NCBI RefSeq assembly: GCF_036057275.1
Contig: NZ_CP107945.1
Coordinates: forward strand, 4,960,001 to 5,024,000
Direction of reading: 5' to 3'
Source of the DNA: Streptomyces sp. NBC_00390
GTDB taxonomy: Bacteria > Actinomycetota > Actinomycetes > Streptomycetales > Streptomycetaceae
DNA: 64,000 nucleotides
The notes beneath the pieces are model-generated. The model was not told where the DNA came from. It saw only the letters and a list, made by a program, of their open reading frames with translations, and searched no databases. Below are positions 38,739 through 47,698 of the stretch, piece after piece; the stretch's first letter is position 1, and every line of letters starts with the position of its first letter. Both the position numbers and the translations under genes were made by a program.

Positions 38739-40380
38739 TCCACACGATCAGCAGCACCAGCACGCCCGCGCCGATCGCGCCGATCGCCCGGCGGCGTTCG
38801 TCCGATCCCGGTGGGCCGAGGATCGCGCCGATCATCATCGCGACCGCCAGACACAGGAACGGCACGAACACGACCGCGTAGAACAGGAAGATCGTGCGCT
38901 CCTGGTAGTGCAGCCACGGCACCCAGCCGGCCAGGAAGCCGCAGAGGATCGCGCCCGCGCGCCAGTCGCGGCGGAACAGCCAGCGCCACAGGACGTAGCA
39001 CAGCGCGAAGCACGCCGCCCACCACAGCAGGGGGGTGCCCAGTGCCAGCACCTCGCTGGCGCACTTGTCGACCGCGTCCGCCGGGCAGCCCCTCGTGCCC
39101 GGCTTCGGGTCCTCGTAGTAGTACGAGACCGGGCGGCCCAGCACCAGCCAGCTCCACGGGTTCGACTCGTAGGTGTGCCCGGAGGTCAGCTTGACGTGGA
39201 AGTCGAAGACCTGGGTCTCGTAGTGCCACAGGCTGCGCCACCAGTCCGGGAACAGCCAGCTCCAGCTGCTGTCCTGACCGGCTCCCTTGGTCGCCCAGTC
39301 CCGGTGGTACCCCTTGTCCGTGACGATCCAGCCGGTCCAGGTCGCGATGTACGTGGCGATCGCGACCGGCACCGTGGAGACGAACGCCGGCAGCAGATCC
39401 TTCTTCAGGACCGCCGCATACGGGCGTACCGCGCCCGCTGTGCGGCGCGAGCCGACGTCCCAGAGCACGCTCATCACACAGAACGCGGCCATCACGTACA
39501 GGCCGTTCCACTTGGTGCCCGCGGCCAGTCCCAGCAGCACACCGGTCACGAGCCGCCACGGGCGCCAGCCCAGCCGCAGGGTCTCCGCGACCGTCGCATC
39601 GGGCCGCAGCACGCCGTCCGCATCCACGGGCAGCGCCGCGGCGAGCCTGCGCCGCGACCGGTCCCGGTCCAGGAGCAGCGCCCCGAACGCCGCCAGCACG
39701 AAGAACATCAGCACCAGGTCGAGCAGTGCGGTGCGGCTCATCACGAAGTGCAGACCGTCCACCGCCATCAGCAGACCGGCGAGGCAGCCGAGGAATGTGG
39801 AGCGGAACAGCCGCCGCCCGATCCGGCAGAGCATCAGCACCGACAGCGTGCCGAGCAGGGCGACCATGAAGCGCCAGCCGAACGGCGTGAAGTCGAACAT
39901 CTTCTCGCCGAGGCCGATGACCCACTTGCCGACCGGCGGATGCACCACATAGCCGGGATCGGTGGGGATCGCGATGTCCGCCCCGCCCGGTTCCAGGATC
40001 TTCTTGTCGATTTCCTTGGGCCAGCTGCCCTCGTACCCCTGGTTGATCAGCGCCCAGGCGTCCTTGGCGTAGTACGTCTCGTCGAATATCACCGCATGCG
40101 GCTTGCCGAGGTTCCAGAACCGCAGCACGCCCGCGAGCAGGGCGACCAGCACCGGGCCGACCCAGGAGAAGATCCGCAGCAGCGGGTCCGCATCCCCGGG
40201 GCGGATGCCGAACACCGGCCACAGCCGGTCGGAGGGGCGCGTGTACGGCGGTACCAGGCGCTCACGCAGCCCGATCACGGGCCGGGGCACATAGCCGAAT
40301 CTGCGCAGCCGCTGCTCCCAGCCGGGCGGCTGCGGGGCGGCGTCCTTGCCCTGAAGGGTCTGAGGCGCGGTACTGGTCAC
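38650..40380 (-). CDS. pmt: protein O-mannosyltransferase Pmt (GT39)
   Basis: 576 aa polytopic membrane enzyme that transfers mannose from polyprenyl phosphate mannose to secreted proteins. The N-terminal catalytic loop carries the conserved Asp-Glu in 'IFDETYYAKDAW', and 'HPPVGKW' follows. About eleven TM helices and a C-terminal GT39 four-helix block complete the family layout. GTG start at 40380. In S. coelicolor Pmt activity is needed for phiC31 infection. The AICE has replaced the last 28 codons and the terminator, leaving the protein complete. It is divergent from rsmI. Confidence 0.93.
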   Translation of the reverse strand: MTSTAPQTLQGKDAAPQPPGWEQRLRRFGYVPRPVIGLRERLVPPYTRPSDRLWPVFGIRPGDADPLLRIFSWVGPVLVALLAGVLRFWNLGKPHAVIFDETYYAKDAWALINQGYEGSWPKEIDKKILEPGGADIAIPTDPGYVVHPPVGKWVIGLGEKMFDFTPFGWRFMVALLGTLSVLMLCRIGRRLFRSTFLGCLAGLLMAVDGLHFVMSRTALLDLVLMFFVLAAFGALLLDRDRSRRRLAAALPVDADGVLRPDATVAETLRLGWRPWRLVTGVLLGLAAGTKWNGLYVMAAFCVMSVLWDVGSRRTAGAVRPYAAVLKKDLLPAFVSTVPVAIATYIATWTGWIVTDKGYHRDWATKGAGQDSSWSWLFPDWWRSLWHYETQVFDFHVKLTSGHTYESNPWSWLVLGRPVSYYYEDPKPGTRGCPADAVDKCASEVLALGTPLLWWAACFALCYVLWRWLFRRDWRAGAILCGFLAGWVPWLHYQERTIFLFYAVVFVPFLCLAVAMMIGAILGPPGSDERRRAIGAIGAGVLVLLIVWNFIYFYPIYTGQTIPLDEWRNRMWLDTWV

Positions 40381-40442
40381 CGCGCCATCGTAGGGAACAC
40401 GGCTGTGCGAGTCGTGCGTCCGGTCCTGGGAGGATGACCTTT

Positions 40443-41321
40443 GTGACAGGAACGCTGGTACTCGCAGGGACGCCCATCGGTGATGTGGCGGACGCGCCGC
40501 CCCGGCTCGCCGCCGAGCTGGAGGGCGCCGACATCGTCGCCGCCGAGGACACCCGGCGGCTGCGCCGGCTCACCCAGGCCCTCGGTGTGCACACGCGCGG
40601 GCGCGTCGTGTCGTACTTCGAGGGCAACGAGGCCGCCCGTACGCCCGAGCTGGTCGAGGCGCTGGCCGGCGGGGCCCGGGTGCTGCTCGTCACCGACGCG
40701 GGAATGCCGTCGGTGTCCGACCCCGGATACCGGCTGGTGGCCGCCGCGGTCGAGAAGGACATCAAGGTCACCGCGGTGCCGGGCCCGTCCGCCGTGCTGA
40801 CCGCGCTCGCTCTGTCCGGTCTCCCGGTGGACCGCTTCTGCTTCGAGGGCTTCCTGCCGCGCAAGGCGGGGGAGCGGCTCGGCCGCCTGCGTGAGGTCGC
40901 CGGCGAGCGGCGCACGCTCGTCTACTTCGAGGCCCCCCACCGACTGGACGACACGCTCACCGCAATGGCCGAAGTGTTCGGTCCCGACCGCCGCGCGGCC
41001 GTGTGCCGCGAGCTCACCAAGACATACGAGGAGGTCAGGCGCGGTGGCCTTGGCGAACTCGCCGCCTGGGCCGCCGAGGGTGTGCGGGGCGAGATCACCG
41101 TCGTCGTCGAGGGTGCGCCGGCCGCGGGTCCCGCCGAACTCGACGCTGCCGAGCTGGTGCGCAGGGTGCAGGTGAGGGAGGAGGCGGGGGAGCGGCGCAA
41201 GGAGGCCATCGCGGCCGTCGCCGCCGAGGCGGGACTGCCCAAACGCGAGGTGTTCGATGCGGTCGTGGCGGCAAAGAACGCGGCTCGACCGGCCTCCGCG
41301 GACGGCAAAGGACTATCGTAA
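40443..41321 (+). CDS. rsmI: 16S rRNA (cytidine-2'-O)-methyltransferase RsmI
   Basis: 292 aa tetrapyrrole-methylase-fold enzyme that methylates C1402 of 16S rRNA with SAM. Landmarks: 'LVLAGTPIGD', 'AAEDTRRLRRL' (the conserved Glu-Asp-Thr-Arg), 'LVTDAGMPSVSDPGYRLV', 'AVPGPSAVLTALALSGLP', 'FEGFLPRK' and 'YFEAPHRL'. GGGAGG at 40428-40433 fits GTG 40443 (9-base spacing) rather than ATG 40434, which directly abuts it. Confidence 0.95.
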   Translation: MTGTLVLAGTPIGDVADAPPRLAAELEGADIVAAEDTRRLRRLTQALGVHTRGRVVSYFEGNEAARTPELVEALAGGARVLLVTDAGMPSVSDPGYRLVAAAVEKDIKVTAVPGPSAVLTALALSGLPVDRFCFEGFLPRKAGERLGRLREVAGERRTLVYFEAPHRLDDTLTAMAEVFGPDRRAAVCRELTKTYEEVRRGGLGELAAWAAEGVRGEITVVVEGAPAAGPAELDAAELVRRVQVREEAGERRKEAIAAVAAEAGLPKREVFDAVVAAKNAARPASADGKGLS

Positions 41322-41447
41322 AAGGCAAAGCCCAGACCGCATCCCGGCCTTTTCTGCAGGGGAACGCCCAAGACCGCCCCATTAATCGACATCCCTGATG
41401 CGCTCCCGCCGGAACAGGCGTCCACTGGTCGGTGGAAAGGAGCTGGC

Positions 41448-41855
41448 ATGAGTGAGATCGCAGGCACCGCCAAGGTCCATGAGGCGTATGCCTTTGCCTG
41501 TATGCGATGCGGGCACGGTTGGGAACAGTCCTACGAGATCGAGCATCACGTCGACGGCGCAGGCAAGGAGTTCATCGTCTACAAGGCGGGTGGCGAGCGA
41601 GTGCCGTCCCCGCTGTCCAGCCCGACCTGTCTCAACTGCGGCGGGCACGTCGTACGGATCATGCGGGCCGGTCAGGTCTCCTCGGTACTCGACCAGATGG
41701 CGAACGCGGGCCGGGCCAAGCAGCCCGTCCCCGTGGCCGGACCGGCCGGGGGCACAGGTGCGGCCGAGTCGGTCGAAGGCAGGGCTGCGCCGCGGGCGGA
41801 GGGCCACCACTGGCACCTCTCCGATCTTCTGCATCCCTTCCACCACCGCAAGTGA
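41448..41855 (+). CDS. zinc-ribbon protein of unknown function (135 aa)
   Basis: Two CxxC pairs ('FACMRCGHGWE' and 'PTCLNCGGHVV', about 45 residues apart) form a likely single zinc ribbon in residues 15-70. The C-terminal half is Ala/Pro-rich and ends with a His-rich tail 'HHWHLSDLLHPFHHRK', which may bind metal. GAAAGGAG precedes the ATG. I recognise it as a conserved streptomycete gene beside tatD, but not its function. Confidence 0.8.
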   Translation: MSEIAGTAKVHEAYAFACMRCGHGWEQSYEIEHHVDGAGKEFIVYKAGGERVPSPLSSPTCLNCGGHVVRIMRAGQVSSVLDQMANAGRAKQPVPVAGPAGGTGAAESVEGRAAPRAEGHHWHLSDLLHPFHHRK

Positions 41856-41888
41856 GAAGCCGGGCGTGGGCCTCGTAGGATCGCGCCC

Positions 41889-42788
41889 ATGAGTTCGAAG
41901 TCCGCTCCGCCGCCGCTGCCCGAACCCCTCGGCGTAGAGGTCGCCGATTCGCACACCCACCTGGACATGCAGGAGGGCACCGTCGAGGAGGCGCTGGCCA
42001 GGGCCGCCGCGGTCGGCGTGACCACGGTCGTCCAGGTGGGCTGCGACCTCAAGGGATCCCGCTGGGCGGCCGAGACCGCCGCCCGGCACCCGGGAGTGCA
42101 CGCCGCGGTCGCGCTGCACCCGAACGAGGCGCCGCGCATCGTGCTCGGTGACGGTGGGGGCACCTCCCAGCCCCCTGGGGCTGGGGGAGGGCGGTCGCGC
42201 CAGGGCGCACGGCAGGCCGGCGGCGATGCCGCGCTCGACGACGCGCTCGCCGAGATCGACCGGCTGGCCGCCCTCGACGAGGTCAAGGCGGTCGGCGAGA
42301 CGGGCCTGGACCGATTCCGTACGGGGCCCGACGGCATGGCCGCACAGGAACGCTCGTTCCGGGCGCACATCGAGATCGCCAAGCGGCACGACAAGGCGCT
42401 CGTCATCCACGACCGTGAGGCGCACGCGGATGTGCTGCGCATCCTCGCCGAGGAGGGCGCGCCGGAGCGCACCGTTTTCCACTGCTATTCCGGCGACGCG
42501 GAAATGGCCGAAGTGTGTGCCGCCGCGGGCTACTTCATGTCGTTCGCCGGCAATGTGACCTTCAAGAACGCCCAGCCGCTGCGCGACGCCCTCACCGTCG
42601 CGCCCGCCGAACTCGTACTCGTCGAAACGGACGCGCCCTTTCTCACCCCGGCGCCGTACCGCGGACGGCCCAACGCGCCGTATCTGATCCCGGTCACGCT
42701 GCGCGCGATGGCGGCCGTGAAGGGGCTGGACGAGGACACGCTGGCCGCGGCGATCGCCGCGAACTCGGCGCGCGCCTTCGGGTACTGA
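41889..42788 (+). CDS. tatD: TatD family metal-dependent DNase
   Basis: 299 aa TIM-barrel hydrolase; TatD enzymes act as 3'-5' exonucleases in DNA repair and degradation. Metal ligands are visible in 'DSHTHLD', 'GETGLDRF', 'VIHDREAH', 'FHCYSGD' and 'ETDAPFL'. A Gly/Pro-rich insertion ('GDGGGTSQPPGAGGGRS', about residues 86-105) between barrel elements is encoded by a palindromic DNA repeat at 42153-42190 and probably forms a surface loop. ATG 41889 has AGGA upstream. Confidence 0.93.
   Translation: MSSKSAPPPLPEPLGVEVADSHTHLDMQEGTVEEALARAAAVGVTTVVQVGCDLKGSRWAAETAARHPGVHAAVALHPNEAPRIVLGDGGGTSQPPGAGGGRSRQGARQAGGDAALDDALAEIDRLAALDEVKAVGETGLDRFRTGPDGMAAQERSFRAHIEIAKRHDKALVIHDREAHADVLRILAEEGAPERTVFHCYSGDAEMAEVCAAAGYFMSFAGNVTFKNAQPLRDALTVAPAELVLVETDAPFLTPAPYRGRPNAPYLIPVTLRAMAAVKGLDEDTLAAAIAANSARAFGY
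42153..42190. repeat. palindromic repeat embedded in tatD
   Basis: CCCAGCCCC and GGGGCTGGG around CT, flanked by GGTGGGGGCACCT and GGGAGG. It belongs with the palindromes at 15321-15440 and 46141-46170. It is read in frame and adds a Gly/Pro-rich loop to TatD. Confidence 0.75.
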
Positions 42789-42899
42789 CCCGGACTCGAC
42801 CCCACGTTCGCAACGCTGGGTGTCCGCGTCGCTTTGGAGAGTGACGATCGCTCCGCTACTGTCCCGGTGCCAATGGCTGACCGGACCCTACGGAGCGTC

Positions 42900-44330
42900 G
42901 TGAGCAATGCACAGGGCAGTCACCGTGCCGCACGCGGCGGGCGCCGCGCCGCGGGCAGGGCGGAGCCGCCACCGCCGCCTCCGCCACCCGGGCCGCGCGC
43001 GTCGTCGGCGCCGTACGACAGTGCTTATGCGCCCACGGCCGTCGATGCCCGCCGCGCCGTTGCCCACGCGCCCACCGCCGTGGATGCCCGCCTCGTTGCC
43101 TACGCGCCCACCGCGCCGCACCTCGATCTGAGGGACCAGCCGTCCCTGCCGCGCCAGAGTGCCCCTGTCGCCGACCCGCCCGCCGGAGGCCGGGCCCAGG
43201 CCCGCAGGGCGGCCCGGCGCCGCCGCACCGGCGAGCGTCCCGACGCCCTGCGCCGACTCGTCCCGCAGGCGCTCGTCGTCGCCTTTCTCGCCGGCGGCAC
43301 CACCGCGTTCGTCGCCGCCGACAAGGCCGTACGGCTCACCGTCGACGGCGTGCCGCGCACCCTGCACACCTTCGCCGACGACGTACAGGAACTCCTCGAC
43401 GAGGAAGGCGTGGACGTCGGCGCGCACGACCTCGTCGCCCCGGCCCCCGGTGAGGACCTCACCAGCGGCGACGAAGTCGTCGTCCGCCACGGCAGGCCCC
43501 TGGTGCTCACCCTGGACGGACAGCGCCGCCAAGTGTGGACCACCGCCCCCGACGTCGACGGCGCCCTGCGCCAGCTCGGCGTGCGCGCGGAAGGCGCGTA
43601 TCTGTCGGCCTCCCGTTCCCTGACGATCTCCCGCACCGGCCTCGCCCTGCACGTCCGAACCGAGCGCACCGTCACCTTCCTCGCCGACGGACGCCGGCAC
43701 ACGCTGCGCACCAACGCGGCCACGGTGCGCGAGGCGCTCCGCGAGGCGGGCATCGAACTGCGCGGCCAGGACACCATGTCCGTACCGCCCGCCGGCTTCC
43801 CGCACGACGGCCAGACCATCACGGTCACGCGGATCAGCAGCTCCCGGCAGGTGCGCGAGGAACCCATCGCCTATGCCGTGCGGCGGACCGAGGACGCCAC
43901 GCTGTTCGCCGGCACCGAGGTCGTCGTACGGCAGGGCAGGGCCGGAGTGCGCCGGGTCACCTACGTCCTGCGGACCGTCGACGGCGTACCGCAGCAGCCG
44001 AGGAAGATCGCCGACGAGGTGGTGCGCGAGCCCGTGACCGAGGTGGTCAAGGTCGGCACCCGGTCGCTGCCGTCGTCGGTCGAGGGCGCCGACGGCCTGA
44101 ACTGGAGCGCCCTCGCACAGTGCGAGTCGGGCGGCCGGCCCGATGCGGTCGACCCGTCCGGGAACCACGGCGGGCTGTACCAGTTCGACATCGGTACCTG
44201 GCGTGCCCTCGGCGGAACCGGGCGGCCGCAGGACGCACCCGCCGAGGAACAGACGTACCGGGCCAAGAAGCTCTATGTGCAGCGGGGGGCGAGTCCGTGG
44301 CCGCACTGCGGCCGTAGGCTGTATCGGTGA
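42900..44330 (+). CDS. rpfB: resuscitation-promoting factor RpfB
   Basis: 476 aa cell-wall muralytic enzyme that helps spore germination and outgrowth. A disordered N-terminus with 'APTAVDAR' repeats is followed by a TM anchor (about residues 121-140). Three DUF348 repeats then follow ('[21 protein letters not shown]', '[21 protein letters not shown]', '[21 protein letters not shown]'), then a G5 domain and the C-terminal Rpf domain '[22 protein letters not shown]' with the catalytic Glu. GTG 42900 with GGAG upstream is preferred; ATG 42873 is possible. The stop overlaps ksgA by GTGA. Confidence 0.93.
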   Translation: MSNAQGSHRAARGGRRAAGRAEPPPPPPPPGPRASSAPYDSAYAPTAVDARRAVAHAPTAVDARLVAYAPTAPHLDLRDQPSLPRQSAPVADPPAGGRAQARRAARRRRTGERPDALRRLVPQALVVAFLAGGTTAFVAADKAVRLTVDGVPRTLHTFADDVQELLDEEGVDVGAHDLVAPAPGEDLTSGDEVVVRHGRPLVLTLDGQRRQVWTTAPDVDGALRQLGVRAEGAYLSASRSLTISRTGLALHVRTERTVTFLADGRRHTLRTNAATVREALREAGIELRGQDTMSVPPAGFPHDGQTITVTRISSSRQVREEPIAYAVRRTEDATLFAGTEVVVRQGRAGVRRVTYVLRTVDGVPQQPRKIADEVVREPVTEVVKVGTRSLPSSVEGADGLNWSALAQCESGGRPDAVDPSGNHGGLYQFDIGTWRALGGTGRPQDAPAEEQTYRAKKLYVQRGASPWPHCGRRLYR

Positions 44331-45217
44331 GCACCACTGATCCCGACGCACTCCTCGGCCCCGCCGACATCCGCGAACTGGCCGCCTCGCTGGGCGTACG
44401 CCCCACCAAGCAGCGCGGCCAGAACTTCGTCATCGACGCCAACACGGTCCGCCGGATCGTGCGCACGGCCGAGGTCAAGCCCGACGACGTCGTGGTCGAG
44501 GTCGGTCCCGGACTCGGCTCGCTGACCCTGGCGCTGCTCGAGGCGGCCGACGGGGTCGTCGCCGTCGAGATCGACGACGTGCTGGCGGCAGCGCTGCCGA
44601 CGACGATCGCGACGCGCATGCCGGAACGGGCCCCGCGCTTCTCGCTCGTCCACGAGGACGCGATGCACGTGCAGGAGCTGCCCGGCCCGCCGCCGACCGC
44701 GCTGGTCGCGAACCTGCCGTACAACGTCGCGGTGCCGGTGCTGCTCCACATGCTGGAGCGCTTCCCGACGATCGAGCGCACGCTGGTCATGGTCCAGTCG
44801 GAGGTCGCCGACCGGCTGGCGGCACGGCCCGGGAACAAGGTGTACGGAGTCCCCTCGGTGAAGGCCAACTGGTACACCGATGTGAAGCGGGCGGGCGCGA
44901 TCGGCCGCAACGTCTTCTGGCCGGCCCCCAACGTCGACTCGGGCCTGGTGTCGTTGGTGCGCCGCGCCGAACCGGTGCCGACGACCGCCTCCAGGGCAGA
45001 GGTCTTCGCGGTCGTCGACGCGGCGTTCGCACAGCGCCGCAAGACCCTGCGTGCGGCACTGGCCGGATGGGCCGGATCACCGGCCGCGGCGGAGACGGCA
45101 CTGGTCGCGGCGGGAATCTCGCCGCAGGCGCGCGGGGAGTCGCTGACGGTGGAGGAGTTCGCGCGGATCGCCGAGGCGAAGAACGCGGAGGCGAAGGACG
45201 CGGAGGCCGAGAAGTGA
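44327..45217 (+). CDS. ksgA: 16S rRNA dimethyladenosine transferase KsgA/RsmA
   Basis: 296 aa SAM-dependent enzyme dimethylating two adjacent adenines in helix 45 of 16S rRNA. Motifs: '[10 protein letters not shown]', SAM site '[11 protein letters not shown]', acidic 'AVEIDDVL', and the catalytic '[12 protein letters not shown]' (NLPY). The C-terminal helical domain contains '[12 protein letters not shown]'. It overlaps rpfB at its start and ispE at its stop, both by GTGA, so the three are translated as a coupled set. Confidence 0.96.
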   Translation: MSTTDPDALLGPADIRELAASLGVRPTKQRGQNFVIDANTVRRIVRTAEVKPDDVVVEVGPGLGSLTLALLEAADGVVAVEIDDVLAAALPTTIATRMPERAPRFSLVHEDAMHVQELPGPPPTALVANLPYNVAVPVLLHMLERFPTIERTLVMVQSEVADRLAARPGNKVYGVPSVKANWYTDVKRAGAIGRNVFWPAPNVDSGLVSLVRRAEPVPTTASRAEVFAVVDAAFAQRRKTLRAALAGWAGSPAAAETALVAAGISPQARGESLTVEEFARIAEAKNAEAKDAEAEK

Positions 45218-46113
45218 GCGTGACCGTACGAGTGCCGGCGAAGGTCAATGTGCAGCTGGCGGTCGGCGGGGCACGCCCCGACGGCTTTCACGACCTCGCC
45301 AACGTGTTCCTCGCCGTCGGGCTGTACGACGAGGTGACGGTGCGCCCGGCGCCGTCACTGACGATCACGTGCGCGGGGCCGGACGCGGACCAGGTACCGC
45401 TGGACCGTACGAACCTGGCCGCGCGGGCAGCGGAACTGCTCGCGGCCCGGCACGGCATCTCGCCCGACGTGCACATCCACATCGACAAGGACATCCCGGT
45501 CGCCGGTGGCATGGCCGGCGGCAGCGCGGACGGCGCCGGTGCGCTGCTCGCCTGCGACGCGCTGTGGGGCCTCGGCTCGTCCAGGGACGAACTCCTCGCC
45601 ATCTGCGCCCAGTTGGGCAGCGATGTGCCGTTCAGCCTGGTGGGCGGTGCGGCCCTGGGCACCGGCCGCGGCGAGCAGCTGACCGAGCTCACCGTCGGCG
45701 GGGCGTTCCACTGGGTCTTCGCGGTGGCGGACGGCGGCCTGTCGACCCCCGCGGTGTACGCCGAGTTCGACCGCCTCAACGAGGGCGCTGCGGTCCCGCC
45801 CCCGGTGGCCTCGCCCGCGCTCCTGGATGCCCTCGCCACGGGCGACGCGGCCTCCCTGGCCGCCTCCCTGACGAACGACCTCCAGTCCGCCGCCCTGTCC
45901 CTGCGCCCGTCTCTGGCGGCCACGCTCTCGACGGGCACGTCCGCCGGGGCCCTGGCAGCCCTGGTCTCGGGCTCGGGCCCGACGACGGCGTTCCTGACCA
46001 AGGACGAGGACTCGGCCGAGTCGGTGGCCGCGGCGCTGATGGCTTCCGGTACGTGCCGCACGGCCCGGGTGGCGCGGGCGGCGGCTGCGGGCGCGACGAT
46101 CGTGAACGCCTGA
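45214..46113 (+). CDS. ispE: 4-diphosphocytidyl-2-C-methyl-D-erythritol kinase IspE
   Basis: 299 aa GHMP kinase of the MEP isoprenoid pathway. '[24 protein letters not shown]' at the N-terminus and the ATP loop '[17 protein letters not shown]' (about residues 92-108) with the catalytic Lys and Asp are present, as is '[19 protein letters not shown]'. A late '[11 protein letters not shown]' is motif 3. GTG 45214 overlaps the ksgA stop. Confidence 0.95.
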   Translation: MSVTVRVPAKVNVQLAVGGARPDGFHDLANVFLAVGLYDEVTVRPAPSLTITCAGPDADQVPLDRTNLAARAAELLAARHGISPDVHIHIDKDIPVAGGMAGGSADGAGALLACDALWGLGSSRDELLAICAQLGSDVPFSLVGGAALGTGRGEQLTELTVGGAFHWVFAVADGGLSTPAVYAEFDRLNEGAAVPPPVASPALLDALATGDAASLAASLTNDLQSAALSLRPSLAATLSTGTSAGALAALVSGSGPTTAFLTKDEDSAESVAAALMASGTCRTARVARAAAAGATIVNA

Positions 46114-46140
46114 AGTTCCCTTCCCGATACCGGGGGCTCC

Positions 46141-46170
46141 TCCCCCTACGCCCTGGCGGGCGTGGGGGGA
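46141..46170. repeat. intergenic palindromic repeat
   Basis: 13-bp arms (TCCCCCTACGCCC with one wobble) and a TGGC loop, between ispE and the next gene. Same style as the palindromes inside the EamA and tatD genes, here in its ordinary intergenic setting. Confidence 0.7.
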
Positions 46171-46198
46171 CCCCCACCGGACCCCCGTTCCTCAAACG

Positions 46199-46227
46199 CC
46201 GGACGGGCTGATTCTCAGCCCGTCCGG
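46199..46227 (+). terminator. strong intrinsic terminator after ispE
   Basis: Perfect 12-bp arms (CCGGACGGGCTG and complement), loop ATTCT, followed by GGCTTTT. Ends the rpfB-ksgA-ispE transcript. Confidence 0.88.
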
Positions 46228-46344
46228 GGCTTTTCCGGACGCGGGCATGCTCCGCGCAGCGGGATCCGCACGAACGCGTACTCAGAGCACAATTGAGTAC
46301 CAGCGCCCTCCCGGCGGCCGCGCACTCCGCGGGACCGTACCCCC

Positions 46345-47655
46345 ATGGGATCAAGCGTTCGTGAGCTCGCCGCCGCCACCCCGGGTACGCGGGACCGGTA
46401 CATCGACCTGTTGCGGGTCGCCTCGCTCGGGACCGTGGTGTTCGGGCACTGGCTGATGGCCGCAGTCACCGGGGACGGGGTCGGCAACCTGCTCGCCGTC
46501 GTGCCCGAGCTTCAGGTGCTCACCTGGGGGCTCCAGATCATGCCCGTCTTCTTCTTCGTCGGCGGCTTCTCGCACGCACTCTCCTACCGGTCCCTGCTCC
46601 GCAAACAGCCCGCCGGATCGGTGTACGCCGCCTTCCTGCGCGCCCGGCTGCAGCGGCTGCTGCGGCCCACCATGGTGTTCATCCTCGTCTGGGGGAGCGC
46701 CGCACTCGTCGTGCAACTGCTCGGCGGCGACGCGGGGTTGACGGGCGTCGCGCTGCGGCTCGTCGCACAGCCGCTGTGGTTCATCGGCATCTATCTCGCC
46801 ATGGTCGCCTTCACCCCGCCGCTGCTGAAACTGCACGAGCGACGGGGCTGGGGAGCCTTCGGCGCGCTCGTCGCGGGAGCCGTGCTCGTGGACGGGCTGA
46901 GGTTCCTGCTCGACGTTCCGTTCGTCGAGTTCCTCAACTTCGCCTTCGTCTGGCTCGCGGTTCACCAGCTCGGCTTCCTGCGCGCCGACGGCCGGATACG
47001 GGTCCCCGGCGCCCTGGCCGCCGCCGGACTCGCCGGCGCGGCCCTGCTCGTCGCCCTCGGGCCGTACCCGCTGTCCATGGTCGGGATGCCCGGCGAGAAG
47101 GTCTCGAACATGGCCCCGCCCACGCTCGCCCTGCTCTGCCACGGGCTGTGGCTGGTCGGCGCGGTGGAGCTGCTGAAGGGACCGGGAACGCGGCTGGTCC
47201 AGCGCGGACGCGTCTGGCGCGGCGTGGTCGCCGCCAACGGCGTGGCCATGACCGCCTTCCTGTGGCACCTGACCGCCATGCTCGGCGTCTACGGCGCGAT
47301 GCTCGCGCTCGGCATCGCGCTCCCCGAGCCCGCCACCGCAGCCTGGTGGGGGCAGGTCCCCTTCCGGATCGCCGTGGCGATCGCGCTGACCCTCGTCCTC
47401 GTCGCCGCCTTCCGCACCTTCGAGCGGCCCGCCCCGGCGGCCCCGGGCTCCGGCTCCGGCGGGCCGGTCGCCGCGCTGGGGATCACGCTCTGCCTCCTCG
47501 GTGTCCTCGGGCTGTCGATGGTCGGCTTCGGCGGGATGCTGGAAGGGAAGAGCGCGATGCTCGTCGCCGTGCGCGTCACCGCACCCGCCGCCGTCGCCAT
47601 GGCGCTGGCCGGCTGGCTCCTGGTGGAACGGGCGGGGCGGGCACCTCGCGCCTGA
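46345..47655 (+). CDS. acyltransferase family 3 membrane protein
   Basis: 436 aa with ten or more TM helices. The opening 'RDRYIDLLRVASLGTVVFGHWLM' has the conserved Arg and His of acyltransferase-3 proteins, which O-acylate sugars, lipids or antibiotics at the membrane; 'MPVFFFVGGFSH' is the second family motif. The substrate cannot be told. The start ATG at 46345 has a poor ribosome site, but no better in-frame candidate lies upstream of the family motif. Convergent or operonic partners are absent; the ABC-F gene begins 43 bp later. Confidence 0.88.
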   Translation: MGSSVRELAAATPGTRDRYIDLLRVASLGTVVFGHWLMAAVTGDGVGNLLAVVPELQVLTWGLQIMPVFFFVGGFSHALSYRSLLRKQPAGSVYAAFLRARLQRLLRPTMVFILVWGSAALVVQLLGGDAGLTGVALRLVAQPLWFIGIYLAMVAFTPPLLKLHERRGWGAFGALVAGAVLVDGLRFLLDVPFVEFLNFAFVWLAVHQLGFLRADGRIRVPGALAAAGLAGAALLVALGPYPLSMVGMPGEKVSNMAPPTLALLCHGLWLVGAVELLKGPGTRLVQRGRVWRGVVAANGVAMTAFLWHLTAMLGVYGAMLALGIALPEPATAAWWGQVPFRIAVAIALTLVLVAAFRTFERPAPAAPGSGSGGPVAALGITLCLLGVLGLSMVGFGGMLEGKSAMLVAVRVTAPAAVAMALAGWLLVERAGRAPRA

Positions 47656-47698
47656 CAAGTAGGCTGGGGGGTCGATCGTTCCCCCTGTCAGGAGAGAA